Shown here in pieces: positions 53,554 through 63,165 of a stretch of 64,000 bases of DNA. A program made the position numbers and the translations under genes. The notes below the pieces were generated by a model that saw only the letters and a list, made by a program, of their open reading frames with translations, was not told the DNA's origin and searched no databases. This DNA comes from Streptomyces sp. NRRL F-5123 (GTDB lineage: Bacteria > Actinomycetota > Actinomycetes > Streptomycetales > Streptomycetaceae). Numbering within the stretch: position 1 is the first letter of the stretch; the number at the start of each line of letters is the position of its first letter. Location of the stretch: the NCBI RefSeq assembly GCF_000721495.1, contig NZ_JOHY01000024.1, positions 28,768 through 92,767 on the forward strand, written 5' to 3'.

Positions 53554-55515
53554 GTGGAAACCCTGATCGGACTGCTCGTCGCGGCGCCGCTGCTCGGCGC
53601 GGGCGTGCTGCTGACCGGAGGCCGGCGGCTGGACCGCACCGGCCACCTGCTCGGCACGCTGCTCGCCCTGCTGTCCTTCGTCCTCGGTGCGGTCCTGTTC
53701 GTCAACATGCTGGGCAAGAGCGCGGACGACCGCGCCCTGCACTCCCACCTGTTCACCTGGGTGCCGGTCGACGGCTTCCAGGCCGACGTCGGCTTCCAGC
53801 TCGACCAGCTGTCGATGACGTTCGTGCTGCTGATCACCGGCGTGGGCACGCTCATCCACGTCTACTCGATCGGCTACATGGCGCACGACGAGCGCCGCCG
53901 CCGCTTCTTCGGCTACCTCAACCTCTTCCTCGCGGCGATGCTGCTGCTGGTCGTCGCCGACAACTACTTCCTGCTGTACGCGGGTTGGGAGGGCGTGGGC
54001 CTCGCCTCGTACCTGCTGATCGGCTTCTGGCAGCACAAGCCGAGCGCGGCGACAGCGGCGAAGAAGGCCTTCATCGTCAACCGTGTCGGCGACATCGGCC
54101 TGTCCGTCGCGATCATGCTGATGTTCACCACCTTCGGGTCGTTCGCCTTCAACGAGGTGCTGCCCCAGGCGCAGCAGGCGTCGGCCACCCAGCACGCCAC
54201 GATCACCGGCATCGGCTTCATGCTGCTGCTCGCCGCGTGCGGCAAATCGGCGCAGGTGCCCCTGCAGTCCTGGCTCGGCGACGCGATGGAGGGCCCGACC
54301 CCGGTCTCGGCCCTCATCCACGCCGCGACCATGGTGACCGCGGGCGTCTACCTCATCACCCGCTCCGGCGCGATCTTCAACGCCGCGCCCGACGCGCAGA
54401 CCGCGGTGGTCACCGTCGGCGCGGTCACGCTGCTGTTCGGTGCGATCGTCGGTTGCGCGAAGGACGACATCAAGAAGGCGCTCGCCGGATCGACGATGTC
54501 GCAGATCGGCTACATGATCATGGCCGCGGGCCTCGGCCCGATCGGCTACGTCTTCGCGATCATGCACCTGGTCACGCACGGCTTCTTCAAGGCCGGCCTC
54601 TTCCTGGGCGCGGGCTCGGTCATGCACGGCATGAACGACGAGGTCGACATGCGGCGCTACGGCGGGCTGCGCAGGTACATGCCGATCACCTTCGTGACCT
54701 TCGGCCTCGGCTACCTCGCGATCATCGGCTTCCCCGGCCTGTCCGGCTTCTTCTCCAAGGACAAGATCATCGAGGCGGCCTACGCCAAGGGCGGCACCGA
54801 GGGCTGGATCCTGGGCAGCGCGGCCCTGCTGGGCGCGGCGATCACCGCGTTCTACATGACACGCGTGATGCTCATGACCTTCTTCGGCGAGAAGCGGTGG
54901 GCCGCTGACGCGGCCGAGGCGGAGAGCGCGGGCCCCGCGGCCCTCGCCGGCTCGCCCGGTGGCAGCGGCTCGCTCGCCGTGCAGCATCCCCACGAGTCCC
55001 CGTCGTCCATGACGATTCCCATGATCGTCCTGGCGTTCGGGTCGGTCTTCGCCGGTGCGGTCTTCAGCATCAACGACCGCTTCCTGAAGTGGCTGGAGCC
55101 GGTCACCGGCCACAGCGAGGGCGACTCGCCGCTCAGCGCGGGCACCGTCACCGCCTGCACCATGGTGTGCCTGGTCGTGGGCGTCGGCATCGCCTGGCTC
55201 ATGTACGGGCGGCGGCCCGTACCCGTCGTCGCCCCGCGCGGCAGCCTCCTCACCCGGGCGGCCCGCCGCGACCTGCTCCAGGACGACTTCAACCACGTCG
55301 TGCTGGTCCGCGGCGGCGAGCACCTCACCCGCTCGCTCGTCTACCTCGACCACTCGCTGGTCGACGGCGTCGTCAACGGCACCGCCGCCTCCGTCGGCGG
55401 CCTGTCGGGGCGGCTCCGCAAGCTGCAGAACGGCTACGTGCGCTCGTACGCCGTCTCGATGCTCGGCGGCACCGCGGTGCTGGTGGCCGCGACTCTTCTC
55501 ATGAGGGCGGTCTGA
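53554..55515 (+). CDS. nuoL: NADH-quinone oxidoreductase subunit L
   Basis: The largest antiporter-like pump (653 residues), with about 16 helices and the long lateral helix at its end. Key residues appear in [18 protein letters not shown] and [15 protein letters not shown] (the pumping Lys/Glu network), and [16 protein letters not shown] hydrophilic insert of about 35 residues rich in Gly/Ser/Ala lies near 450. It begins at GTG 53554; nuoM follows after 2 nt. Confidence 0.97.
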   Translation: METLIGLLVAAPLLGAGVLLTGGRRLDRTGHLLGTLLALLSFVLGAVLFVNMLGKSADDRALHSHLFTWVPVDGFQADVGFQLDQLSMTFVLLITGVGTLIHVYSIGYMAHDERRRRFFGYLNLFLAAMLLLVVADNYFLLYAGWEGVGLASYLLIGFWQHKPSAATAAKKAFIVNRVGDIGLSVAIMLMFTTFGSFAFNEVLPQAQQASATQHATITGIGFMLLLAACGKSAQVPLQSWLGDAMEGPTPVSALIHAATMVTAGVYLITRSGAIFNAAPDAQTAVVTVGAVTLLFGAIVGCAKDDIKKALAGSTMSQIGYMIMAAGLGPIGYVFAIMHLVTHGFFKAGLFLGAGSVMHGMNDEVDMRRYGGLRRYMPITFVTFGLGYLAIIGFPGLSGFFSKDKIIEAAYAKGGTEGWILGSAALLGAAITAFYMTRVMLMTFFGEKRWAADAAEAESAGPAALAGSPGGSGSLAVQHPHESPSSMTIPMIVLAFGSVFAGAVFSINDRFLKWLEPVTGHSEGDSPLSAGTVTACTMVCLVVGVGIAWLMYGRRPVPVVAPRGSLLTRAARRDLLQDDFNHVVLVRGGEHLTRSLVYLDHSLVDGVVNGTAASVGGLSGRLRKLQNGYVRSYAVSMLGGTAVLVAATLLMRAV

Positions 55516-55517
55516 CG

Positions 55518-57107
55518 ATGTCCTTCCCACTCCTGACCGTGACCGCCGTGGTCCCCGCGGCCGGTGCCGTGGTCACCGCGGCGGTGCCGGCGGCGCGGAA
55601 GACCGCCGCCAAGTACACGGCGGTCCTCTTCGCGCTCGCGACGCTGGTCCTCGCGGCCGTCGTCCTGGTCCGCTTCGACCCGGACGGCGCCCGCTACCAG
55701 CTGACCGAGTCGCACGCCTGGATCAAGGACTTCGGGCTCCGCTACGACCTCGGTGTCGACGGCATCGGGGCGGTGATGGTGGCGCTCACCGCGCTGCTCA
55801 TCCCGTTCGTGATGCTCGCCGGCTGGCACGACGCCGACCCCATGGAGGAGACCAGCAGCCGCTGGCGGCCCACACAGGGCTTCTTCGCGCTGATCCTGCT
55901 GGTCGAGGCCATGGTGGTGCTGTCCTTCGAGGCCACCGACGTCTTCCTCTTCTACATCTTCTTCGAAGCCATGCTCATCCCGATGTACTTCCTCATCGGC
56001 GGCTTCGGCGACCGGGCGCACGCGGCCGGCGAGGAGGAGGCGGCCCGCCAGCGCTCGTACGCGGCCGTGAAGTTCCTGCTCTACAACCTCGCGGGCGGCC
56101 TGATCATGCTCGCCGCGGTGATCGGCCTCTACACCGTCACCGCACACCAGCTCGGCACCGGCACCTTCTCCCTCCCGGAGATCCTCCAGGCCCGCGCCGA
56201 CGGCAAGCTCGACATCGCGACCTCCACCGAACGCTGGCTCTTCCTGGGCTTCTTCTTCGCGTTCGCGGTCAAGGCCCCGCTGTGGCCGCTGCACACCTGG
56301 CTGCCCAACGCGATGGGCGAGTCCACCGCGCCGGTCGCCGTCCTCATCACCGCGGTCGTCGACAAGGTCGGCACCTTCGCGATGCTGCGCTTCTGCCTCC
56401 AGCTCTTCCCGGAGGCGTCCAAGTGGGCCACGCCGGTGATCCTGGTGCTCGCGCTCGTCAGCATCGTCTACGGCGCGCTGCTCGCCGTCGGCCAGCGCGA
56501 CATCAAGCGGCTGATCGCGTACGCGTCCGTGTCGCACTTCGGCTTCATCATCCTGGGCATCTTCGCGATGACCAGCCAGGGCCAGTCCGGCGCGACGCTC
56601 TACATGGTCAACCACGGTATTTCCACCGCCGCGTTGATGCTCGTCGCGGGCTTCCTCATCACCCGGCGCGGCTCGCGCCTCATCGCCGACTTCGGCGGGG
56701 TGCAGAAGGTCGCCCCGGTGCTCGCCGGCACCTTCCTGATCGGCGGCCTCGCCACCCTGTCGCTGCCGGGGCTCGCGCCCTTCGTGAGCGAATTCCTGGT
56801 GCTGGTCGGCACGTTCGCCCGCTACCCGGCGATCGGCATCGTCGCCACCCTCGGCATCGTGCTCGCCGCGCTGTACGTGCTGGTGCTCTACCAGCGCACG
56901 ATGACCGGCCCGGTCAAGGCCGGCATCGAGGGCATGTCCGACCTCAAGGCACGTGAACTGCTGGTGGTCACACCGCTGATCGCGCTGCTGCTCTTCCTCG
57001 GCGTCTACCCGAAGCCGGTCACCGACATCGTCAACCCGTCGGTGCACCACACGCTCTCCGACGTGCACAAGACCGACCCCAAGCCCGCGCTGGAGGCGAA
57101 GAAGTGA
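55518..57107 (+). CDS. nuoM: NADH-quinone oxidoreductase subunit M
   Basis: Antiporter-like membrane pump of 529 residues with about 14 helices. The conserved Glu lies in FYIFFEAMLIPMYFLIG and the Lys in the KAPLWPLHTWLPNAMGES block, both central to proton translocation. Slightly longer than the E. coli protein, with a small insert (EEEAARQRS). It ends in GTGA with nuoN. Confidence 0.97.
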   Translation: MSFPLLTVTAVVPAAGAVVTAAVPAARKTAAKYTAVLFALATLVLAAVVLVRFDPDGARYQLTESHAWIKDFGLRYDLGVDGIGAVMVALTALLIPFVMLAGWHDADPMEETSSRWRPTQGFFALILLVEAMVVLSFEATDVFLFYIFFEAMLIPMYFLIGGFGDRAHAAGEEEAARQRSYAAVKFLLYNLAGGLIMLAAVIGLYTVTAHQLGTGTFSLPEILQARADGKLDIATSTERWLFLGFFFAFAVKAPLWPLHTWLPNAMGESTAPVAVLITAVVDKVGTFAMLRFCLQLFPEASKWATPVILVLALVSIVYGALLAVGQRDIKRLIAYASVSHFGFIILGIFAMTSQGQSGATLYMVNHGISTAALMLVAGFLITRRGSRLIADFGGVQKVAPVLAGTFLIGGLATLSLPGLAPFVSEFLVLVGTFARYPAIGIVATLGIVLAALYVLVLYQRTMTGPVKAGIEGMSDLKARELLVVTPLIALLLFLGVYPKPVTDIVNPSVHHTLSDVHKTDPKPALEAKK

Positions 57108-58759
57108 GCGCAAGTGCCACGGGCCCCGCTGTCCACAGCCTGTGGACGGCGGCGGCATCCACCGACAAGTTCCCCTCCCCGCACATCGAGTACGCCCAGC
57201 TCTCGCCGGTCCTGATCGTCTTCGGGGTCGCGGCGCTCGGCGTCCTGGTCGAGGCCTTCCTGCCGCGCCGCTCCCGCTACACCGCGCAGGTCGGCCTGGC
57301 CGCGGTGGGCCTGGCCGCCTCCTTCGCGGCGGTCGTGGCGCTCGCCGAGAAGGGCTACGGCACGACCAAGGCCCACATCGCGGCGATGGGCGCGGTCGCG
57401 GTGGACGGACCCGCGCTGTTCCTCCAGGGCACGATCCTGCTGGTCGGCCTGGTCGCCGTCTTCACCTTCGCCGAACGCCGCCTGGACCCCCGGGCGCACG
57501 GCAACCGCGTCGACTCCTTCGCCGCGCAGGGCTCCGCCGTGCCCGGCAGCGACCAGGAGAAGGCCGCCGTCCGGGCCGGGTTCACCAGCACGGAGGTCTT
57601 CCCGCTGCTGATGTTCGCGGTCGGCGGCATGCTCGTCTTCCCGGCCGCGAACGACCTGCTGACGCTCTTCGTCGCCCTCGAGGTCTTCTCGCTGCCGCTG
57701 TACATCCTGTGCGCGCTGGCCCGCCGCAACCGCCTGATGTCGCAGGAAGCCGCCGTCAAGTACTTCCTGCTGGGCGCCTTCTCGTCGGCCTTCTTCCTGT
57801 TCGGCATCGCGCTCCTCTACGGCTACTCCGGCACCGTCACCTACGGCGGCATCTCGTCCGTCGTCGACGGCACCGCCACCATGACCCCGGCGCTCGCGAA
57901 CACCACCGGCAACGACGCGCTGCTGCTCATCGGCCTCGCGATGGTCGCCATGGGTCTGCTCTTCAAGGTCGGCGCGGTGCCCTTCCACATGTGGACCCCG
58001 GACGTCTACCAGGGCGCCCCGACCCCGGTGACCGGCTTCATGGCCTCGGCCACCAAGGTCGCCGCGTTCGGCGCGCTGCTCCGGCTGCTGTACGTCGTCC
58101 TGCCCGGTATGCGCTGGGACTGGCGCCCGGTCATGTGGGGCGTCGCGATCCTCACGATGCTCGCCGGCGCGGTCATCGCCGTGACCCAGACCGACGTCAA
58201 GCGCCTGCTGGCCTACTCGTCGATCGCCCACGCGGGCTTCATCCTCGCGGGCGTCATCGCGACCACCCCGAACGGGATCTCGTCGGTCCTCTTCTACCTC
58301 GCCGCCTACTCCTTCGTGACGCTGGGCGCCTTCGCCGTCGTCACCCTGGTCCGCGACGCGGGCGGCGAGGCCACCCACCTGTCCCGCTGGGCCGGCCTCG
58401 GCCGCCGCTCCCCCCTGGTCGCGGCGGTCTTCGCGGTCTTCCTCCTCGCCTTCGCCGGCATCCCCCTGACGTCCGGCTTCGCGGGGAAGTTCGCCGTCTT
58501 CAAGGCCGCGTCCGAGGGCGGCGCGATGCCGCTGGTCGTGGTCGGCGTGATCTCGTCGGCGATCGCGGCGTTCTTCTACATCCGCGTGATCGTGCTGATG
58601 TTCTTCAGCGAGCCGAAGCCGGACGGCCCGACGGTGGCCGTCCCTTCGCCACTGACGTCCACGGCGATCGCGCTCGGTGTGGCGGTGACGCTGGTGCTGG
58701 GGCTCGCGCCGCAGTACTTCCTCGACCTGGCCGACAAGGCCGGGGTGTTCGTGCGGTAG
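57104..58759 (+). CDS. nuoN: NADH-quinone oxidoreductase subunit N
   Basis: Third antiporter-like pump (551 residues, about 14 helices), closing the operon. FVALEVFSLPLYILCAL, and GLLFKVGAVPFHMWTPDVY carry the pumping Glu and Lys. GTG start overlaps nuoM. A hairpin 22 nt after the stop ends the operon. All fourteen nuo genes are present without gaps, so electron input from NADH is complete. Confidence 0.97.
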   Translation: MSASATGPAVHSLWTAAASTDKFPSPHIEYAQLSPVLIVFGVAALGVLVEAFLPRRSRYTAQVGLAAVGLAASFAAVVALAEKGYGTTKAHIAAMGAVAVDGPALFLQGTILLVGLVAVFTFAERRLDPRAHGNRVDSFAAQGSAVPGSDQEKAAVRAGFTSTEVFPLLMFAVGGMLVFPAANDLLTLFVALEVFSLPLYILCALARRNRLMSQEAAVKYFLLGAFSSAFFLFGIALLYGYSGTVTYGGISSVVDGTATMTPALANTTGNDALLLIGLAMVAMGLLFKVGAVPFHMWTPDVYQGAPTPVTGFMASATKVAAFGALLRLLYVVLPGMRWDWRPVMWGVAILTMLAGAVIAVTQTDVKRLLAYSSIAHAGFILAGVIATTPNGISSVLFYLAAYSFVTLGAFAVVTLVRDAGGEATHLSRWAGLGRRSPLVAAVFAVFLLAFAGIPLTSGFAGKFAVFKAASEGGAMPLVVVGVISSAIAAFFYIRVIVLMFFSEPKPDGPTVAVPSPLTSTAIALGVAVTLVLGLAPQYFLDLADKAGVFVR

Positions 58760-58780
58760 CCCTGCGGGCTGCTTCCGCGG

Positions 58781-58812
58781 CGGGGTGCGGGTCCTTCGGG
58801 GGCCGCGCCCCG
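58781..58812. terminator. Terminator of the nuo operon
   Basis: CGGGGTGCGG (58781-58790) pairs with CCGCGCCCCG (58803-58812), ten base pairs including one U-G, around a 12-nt loop. It lies between nuoN and the convergent NB-ARC gene, so it may serve both. Confidence 0.65.
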
Positions 58813-58829
58813 TCGGCGTTTGCGGGGGA

Positions 58830-61109
58830 TCAGGCGGAGGAGCTCGGGTCCTCGGCGGCGCGCTGCCGCCAGAAGGCGAGGTTCCCCCGGGCGGCGCGGG
58901 CGTGGGGGTGGTCGGGGCCGAGGGCGCGGGTGATGTCGTCGAGCAGGCCGGCGAAGCCGGCGGCGGCTCCCCGCGGGTCGCCCCCGGCCCCCAGCCAGAA
59001 GGCCGCGTGCCCCCGGACCAGGAGTGAGTCGGGGTGACCGGGGCCCAGGACGCGTCGTGTGTCCTCGGCCAGCCGGGCGTACGCGGCCGCGGCGGCTGCC
59101 GGGTTCCCCATCCTGCCGACCCGGTCGGCGATGTTGCCGAGGGCGGCCAGGGTGTGCGGGTGGTCGGGGCCCAGGACGCGTGTCATGTCGGCGAGCAGCT
59201 CGGTGTACGCGGCCACGGCTGCCGCGGCGTCCCCCGCCGCGCCCTGCCACCTGGCGAGGTTGCCGCGGGTGGTCAGCGCGGTGGGGTGGTCTGGCCCCAG
59301 CACCCGGATGACGTCCGGCAGCAGCCCGGCGTACCCGGTGGCCGCCGCGGTGACGTTCCCCGTCTCGCCCTGGAACCTGGCGAGGTTCCCGCGGGCGGCG
59401 AAGGTCTCCGGGTCGTCCGGCCCCAGCACCCTGGTGACGTCGGCGAGCAGCTCGGTGTACGCGGCCACGGCGGCCGCGGCGTCCCCCGCCTCGCCCAGAC
59501 ACCGGGCGAGGTGGCCGCGGGCGGTGAGGGTGTCCGGGTCGTCCGGCCCCAACGCCCGCGTCATGACCCGGAGCAGGTCCCGGTAACCGGCCGCAGCCCC
59601 GGCCGGGTCTCCCGCCTCGCGCTGGAAGTGGATGAGGTTGGACCGAGTGGCGAGGGTGCCGCGGTGGTCCGGGCCGAGCAGGCGGGTGACGTCGGCCAGC
59701 AGCCGCGCGGTGGATCTGGCAGCGGTGGTGACGTCACCCGCCGCGCCCTGCGTTTTTGCGAGGTTGTTGCGGGCCGCGAGGGTATCGACGTGGTCGGGCC
59801 CGAGGTACTCGGTGGCGGAGTCCACCATCACGCGGAGCCGCGCCGCGGCGGCGGCGACCTGGCCGGATTCGAGAAGGCTGTAACCGGCCAGGTAGAGCGC
59901 GGCATGCACTCCGGGCCGGTAGAGGCACCCCGTGTGCCGGGCGTACGCCTCCAGGGCGGCGGCGCAGCCGCGCAGGGTGCGGGCGAAGGCCGTGTCGCGT
60001 TCGAACCGGGGCCACACGTCGACGAGCGCGTCGCCGGCCGCGCGGGCCGCTCGGCCGAAGCGTCCGGCCGGGAGCGCGTCGCGGGTCGCGCGCTGCACGA
60101 GCTGGTGCAGGCGGATCGCCGGGTGCTCCGCGGCGTCCCCCGGCTCCGGTGCCTGCACGAGGCTCAGGCGGTGCAGCGCGCGCAGGGCGCCGGACGCCTC
60201 CGCCGGGGTGACGTCGGCCCGGTCGGTGCGGGCTGCGAGGTAGGCGCGGGCGGGCCCGCTCGTCAGGACCTCGACCGGGATGCCGTGGGCGTCCAGGAAG
60301 GCGGCGAGCTCCAGCATCGGGCGGGCGAGCCCGGCGGGGCGGAGGCGGTCGGCGTACTCCACCGACAGCTCCCAGGCGGCGGCCGTCGTGCGGGTCTGCC
60401 CGTCGGGGAGCACGTCCGGGCTCAACTCGTCCAGCCGCGCGGTCCGTTCGGCCAGCAGCGCGCGGTACGCGGCCACGGGCAGCCCGGCGTCCACGACGTA
60501 GGCAGTGGCCTGCGAGAGGGCGAGCGGGAGGTGACCCAGGTCGGAGGCCAGCCCGGCGAGTTCGGTGTCCGGCTCGGTGATGTCGTGCGCCGCGAGCGCG
60601 GCGGCCAGGTACGCGGTGGCCTCGTCGGGCGTGAAGACGCCGACGTCGATACGGCGGCGGCCCGCGCCCGTCAGGGCGGCATCGCGGCGGCGGGTCGTCA
60701 CGACGGTCCGGCCGTACGGGGCGGCGGGCGGCCAGAGCCCGGTGAGGTCCGCGGGGTCGGCGAGGTCGTCCAGGACGACGAGCCAGCGCCGCCCTTCGGA
60801 CTGGAGCCACGACAGGAAGCGCTCAGCGGCACGGTCCGGATGGCCGGGGTCCGCCCCGCACACCTCCGCGGCGGCCTCGGCGAAGGTCGCGACGACCGCG
60901 CTGCGGCTGTCCGCGTTGACCCACACCAGCAGGTCCACCTCGCCCGCGGTCCACACCTCGTGGGCGTACTCCGCGGCGAGCTGCGTCTTCCCGACTCCGC
61001 CCAGGCCGGAAAGCACCTGGCACAGCACGGCGGTATCCCCGCCGTCGACCGCGGCCCGCAGCCGCGCCCGCTCGGTCCGGTCCTGGAAGGCCCCGGCCCG
61101 CGCGGGCAC
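58830..61109 (-). CDS. NB-ARC/STAND NTPase with TPR repeats
   Basis: A protein of 759 residues from GTG 61109. The NTPase has Walker A GLGGVGKTQLA (35-45), Walker B RWLVVLDDLAD (about 107-117) and TTRRRD (sensor), then a winged-helix region. From about residue 415 eight TPR units of 42 residues follow, each with GPDHPxTLxARGNLA, as in kinesin-light-chain-type repeats. The conserved start QFGLVPARAGAFQ extends upstream; a CTG at 61199 overlapping the previous stop (CTGA) may be the real start, adding 30 residues. It is coupled to a small upstream gene. Family members sense ligands and switch on effectors. Confidence 0.9.
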   Translation of the reverse strand: MPARAGAFQDRTERARLRAAVDGGDTAVLCQVLSGLGGVGKTQLAAEYAHEVWTAGEVDLLVWVNADSRSAVVATFAEAAAEVCGADPGHPDRAAERFLSWLQSEGRRWLVVLDDLADPADLTGLWPPAAPYGRTVVTTRRRDAALTGAGRRRIDVGVFTPDEATAYLAAALAAHDITEPDTELAGLASDLGHLPLALSQATAYVVDAGLPVAAYRALLAERTARLDELSPDVLPDGQTRTTAAAWELSVEYADRLRPAGLARPMLELAAFLDAHGIPVEVLTSGPARAYLAARTDRADVTPAEASGALRALHRLSLVQAPEPGDAAEHPAIRLHQLVQRATRDALPAGRFGRAARAAGDALVDVWPRFERDTAFARTLRGCAAALEAYARHTGCLYRPGVHAALYLAGYSLLESGQVAAAAARLRVMVDSATEYLGPDHVDTLAARNNLAKTQGAAGDVTTAARSTARLLADVTRLLGPDHRGTLATRSNLIHFQREAGDPAGAAAGYRDLLRVMTRALGPDDPDTLTARGHLARCLGEAGDAAAAVAAYTELLADVTRVLGPDDPETFAARGNLARFQGETGNVTAAATGYAGLLPDVIRVLGPDHPTALTTRGNLARWQGAAGDAAAAVAAYTELLADMTRVLGPDHPHTLAALGNIADRVGRMGNPAAAAAAYARLAEDTRRVLGPGHPDSLLVRGHAAFWLGAGGDPRGAAAGFAGLLDDITRALGPDHPHARAARGNLAFWRQRAAEDPSSSA

Positions 61110-61195
61110 AAGCCCGAACTGCCGCGGGGAGGCGGCGTCGTGCCCGCCGGCCCCACCATGTGTCGTCCCCTTGACGACGCGTGCGCCGGGCTCGC

Positions 61196-61666
61196 TCAGG
61201 GGGTTGTCGGCGAGCCCGGCGGGGGAGGGTTTCCAACGGTGACGTCACCCGCTCTCAGGGCGGCAACGGAGCCCGGGCCCTCCACGTGGACGGTGACGTT
61301 GCCGACGATGGCGATGCCGTCGCCGGATGCGACGGCGGAACCGCGGTACTCCGCCAGGGCCGCGGCCACCGCCTCCTTGAGGGCCTGGGCGAAGGCGGCG
61401 TCGTGGCCGACCGCACTCTCCAGGGCTGCTTCCAGGGATCGGCCTGCCTGCGGGGAGGGTTCGGCGGTGCCCGAGGCGGCCTCCTCCTCGACGGCCGTCA
61501 ACGCCGGCTCTCCGCTGAGGCGCTCCTCCACGAGTCGGCGAAGTTGCTCCAGACGCGCGTCGATTGCCGCGTCCATCTCCGCGCCGCGCCTGTCCTTCCT
61601 CCTCGGGAAGGTCCTGCGTGCCGACCACGCGTGCAGCAACGCCACCACCACGTCGGCTCCTGCCAC
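61196..61666 (-). CDS. Small partner protein of the NB-ARC/TPR gene
   Basis: A 156-residue protein with an N-terminal hydrophobic helix (VVVALLHAW), a helical charged section (ARLEQLRRLVEERL through VEEEAASG), a central Ala-rich helix, and a C-terminal patch of short strands (GNVTVHVEGPGSVAALRAGDVTVG). GTG 61666 follows GGGAGGGG. A paralogue lies at 62591. Its stop overlaps the probable CTG start of the NTPase gene, so it is expressed with it. The function is unknown; the arrangement mirrors the gene before the other STAND protein. Confidence 0.75.
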   Translation of the reverse strand: MAGADVVVALLHAWSARRTFPRRKDRRGAEMDAAIDARLEQLRRLVEERLSGEPALTAVEEEAASGTAEPSPQAGRSLEAALESAVGHDAAFAQALKEAVAAALAEYRGSAVASGDGIAIVGNVTVHVEGPGSVAALRAGDVTVGNPPPPGSPTTP

Positions 61667-61705
61667 CCCTGCCCCCTCCCGCGCCCGCCGTTCCCGCCCG
61701 AGGTG

Positions 61706-61744
61706 AACCGTAGCGCCGTACTGCGGCCCGCCGCGCCCGAAACG
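61706..61744 (-). promoter_or_regulatory. Conserved promoter element, copy 1
   Basis: This 39-bp stretch upstream of the small partner gene is repeated with one mismatch at 63097-63135 upstream of its paralogue. On the minus strand it carries TACGGT, a fair -10 sequence, 40 nt before the start. The repeat suggests both genes are under the same control. Confidence 0.6.
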
Positions 61745-61775
61745 TCCGACCCGGCTCCGTGGGCTACCGCGTCCG

Positions 61776-62568
61776 GTGGGCGGCCCACCCTCCGAGGGCG
61801 AACGCGCCGCGCGCGCGGCGGACTTCCACCGCCCCCGCTCAGGCGAAGTGGGCGGGGATGAGCAATTCGTGCGTGTCCGCGACCCGTTCGAGGATGCGGC
61901 GGCGGGCCTCCACGCGGCCCGGGGCACCGAAGAGGTGCAGATGCTGTGCGGGAAGTACCGGCTCGACCGCAGCCGGACGCACCCGCTCGTGGCCGAGCTT
62001 CCGCACGTCGTGCACCTCCCGCACAAGGTCGGCGGACATCCGGCGCTCCGCCGCGATCGACCTGCTGGGGCGGGAGCCGGGGGAGCGGCAGCCGGGCGGC
62101 CGTCGCGGTGCCGAGCCTGCTCGACCTGCTGCTCGTGTACATGATCCGCGCGTGGCCGGCCGAGGACACGAAGGGCCTCCGGCCCGCGGTGCTCGGCGAC
62201 CCGGTGGCGGCCGCGGCCCTGTGTGCGCTGCACCCGGACCCGGCCGCCGTGTGGAGCAACGACCGGCTCGCCGCCGAGGTCGGGGCGTCCCGCGCCGCCC
62301 TCGCGCGGCGGTTCACCGGACTGGTGGGCCGTCCCCCGATGGGCTACCTCCCATGGTGGCGCCTCACCCTCGCCGCCACCCTCCTCCGCGACACCGCCGA
62401 CCCGCTGGCCGCGGTCGCCCGCCGGGTCGGTTACGGCACCCCGTACGCCCTCTCGCACGCGTTCAGCCGCGCGTTCAGCCGCGCTTCCGTACGACGCCGG
62501 GGCGTTACCGGGCGGCTGTTCCGGCCTCCCCGTCCCCGGCCGACGCCGGGCCCGCGGTCGGGTGACCC
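61776..62568 (+). pseudogene. Decayed AraC-family regulator
   Basis: Pieces of an AraC protein with cupin-6-type sensor appear in three frames. TEEVQMLCGKYRLDR and HVVHLPHKVG are in one, AIDLLGREPGERQPGG in the next, then LLDLLLVYMIRAW and the DNA-binding RAALARRFTGLVGRPP and VARRVGYGTPYALSHAF in a third. RFRTTPGRYRA at the end is back in the first frame. At least three frameshifts and no recognisable first half of the sensor mean it is dead. It lies between two paralogous genes on the other strand. Confidence 0.75.
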
Positions 62569-62590
62569 CGGGCACGGCGGCCAGGACCGG

Positions 62591-63058
62591 TCAGCGGGCG
62601 GTCGGAGGGGTTGCCGGGGGAGGGGTTCCGATGGTCACGTCGCCCATCGTCAGCGCGGCCACCGAGCCCGCGCCCTCCGCGCGGATCGTGACGTCGCCGC
62701 CGACCGCGACGCCGTTGCCGGACGCGGTGACGGACGTGCCCTGCGCCGCCTTCGCGGCGGACACCGCCTCCTCCAGGGCCTGGGCGAAGGCGGGGTCGCG
62801 CTCGGCCTCGTCCTCCAGGGCCAGTTGGAGGCGCTGGCGGGTGCGCGGGGACAACTCGGCCGCGCCGGAGGCCGCTTCCTCCTCCACGCGGGCCAACGTG
62901 CCGTCGCCGTCCAGGCGTTCCGTCACGATCTGGTGGACGCGCTCCATCCCCGCGTCCACCGCCCGGTCCACGATCCCGTCGGCCGTGCCCGCCGCCCGGC
63001 GGGCCTTGCGGACCGCCCACGCGAACACGTACCCGACCGCCAGCTCCACCCCGAACAT
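62591..63058 (-). CDS. Paralogue of the small STAND partner
   Basis: 155 residues with the same layout as the gene at 61196: hydrophobic start (ELAVGYVFAWAVRKARR), charged helix (VEEEAASGAAELSP), QALEEAVSA helix and the tail GDVTIRAEGAGSVAALTMGDVTIG. GGAGGAAGC precedes ATG 63058. No NTPase gene is next to it. The two copies share an upstream element. Whether it works with the neighbouring NTPase is unknown. Confidence 0.75.
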   Translation of the reverse strand: MFGVELAVGYVFAWAVRKARRAAGTADGIVDRAVDAGMERVHQIVTERLDGDGTLARVEEEAASGAAELSPRTRQRLQLALEDEAERDPAFAQALEEAVSAAKAAQGTSVTASGNGVAVGGDVTIRAEGAGSVAALTMGDVTIGTPPPATPPTAR

Positions 63059-63096
63059 CCAGCTTCCTCCAACGCCCGCTGCTCCGCCCTTCGTCG

Positions 63097-63135
63097 AACC
63101 GTAGCGCCGTACGGCGGCCCGCCGCGCCCGAAACG
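63097..63135 (-). promoter_or_regulatory. Conserved promoter element, copy 2
   Basis: Second copy of the 39-bp element of 61706-61744 (38 of 39 identical), again about 40 nt upstream of the gene start and with the same minus-strand TACGGT. This marks duplication of the whole unit, promoter included. Confidence 0.6.
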
Positions 63136-63165
63136 CGCCCGCTCCCTCAACGACCCGTTCGCCGG

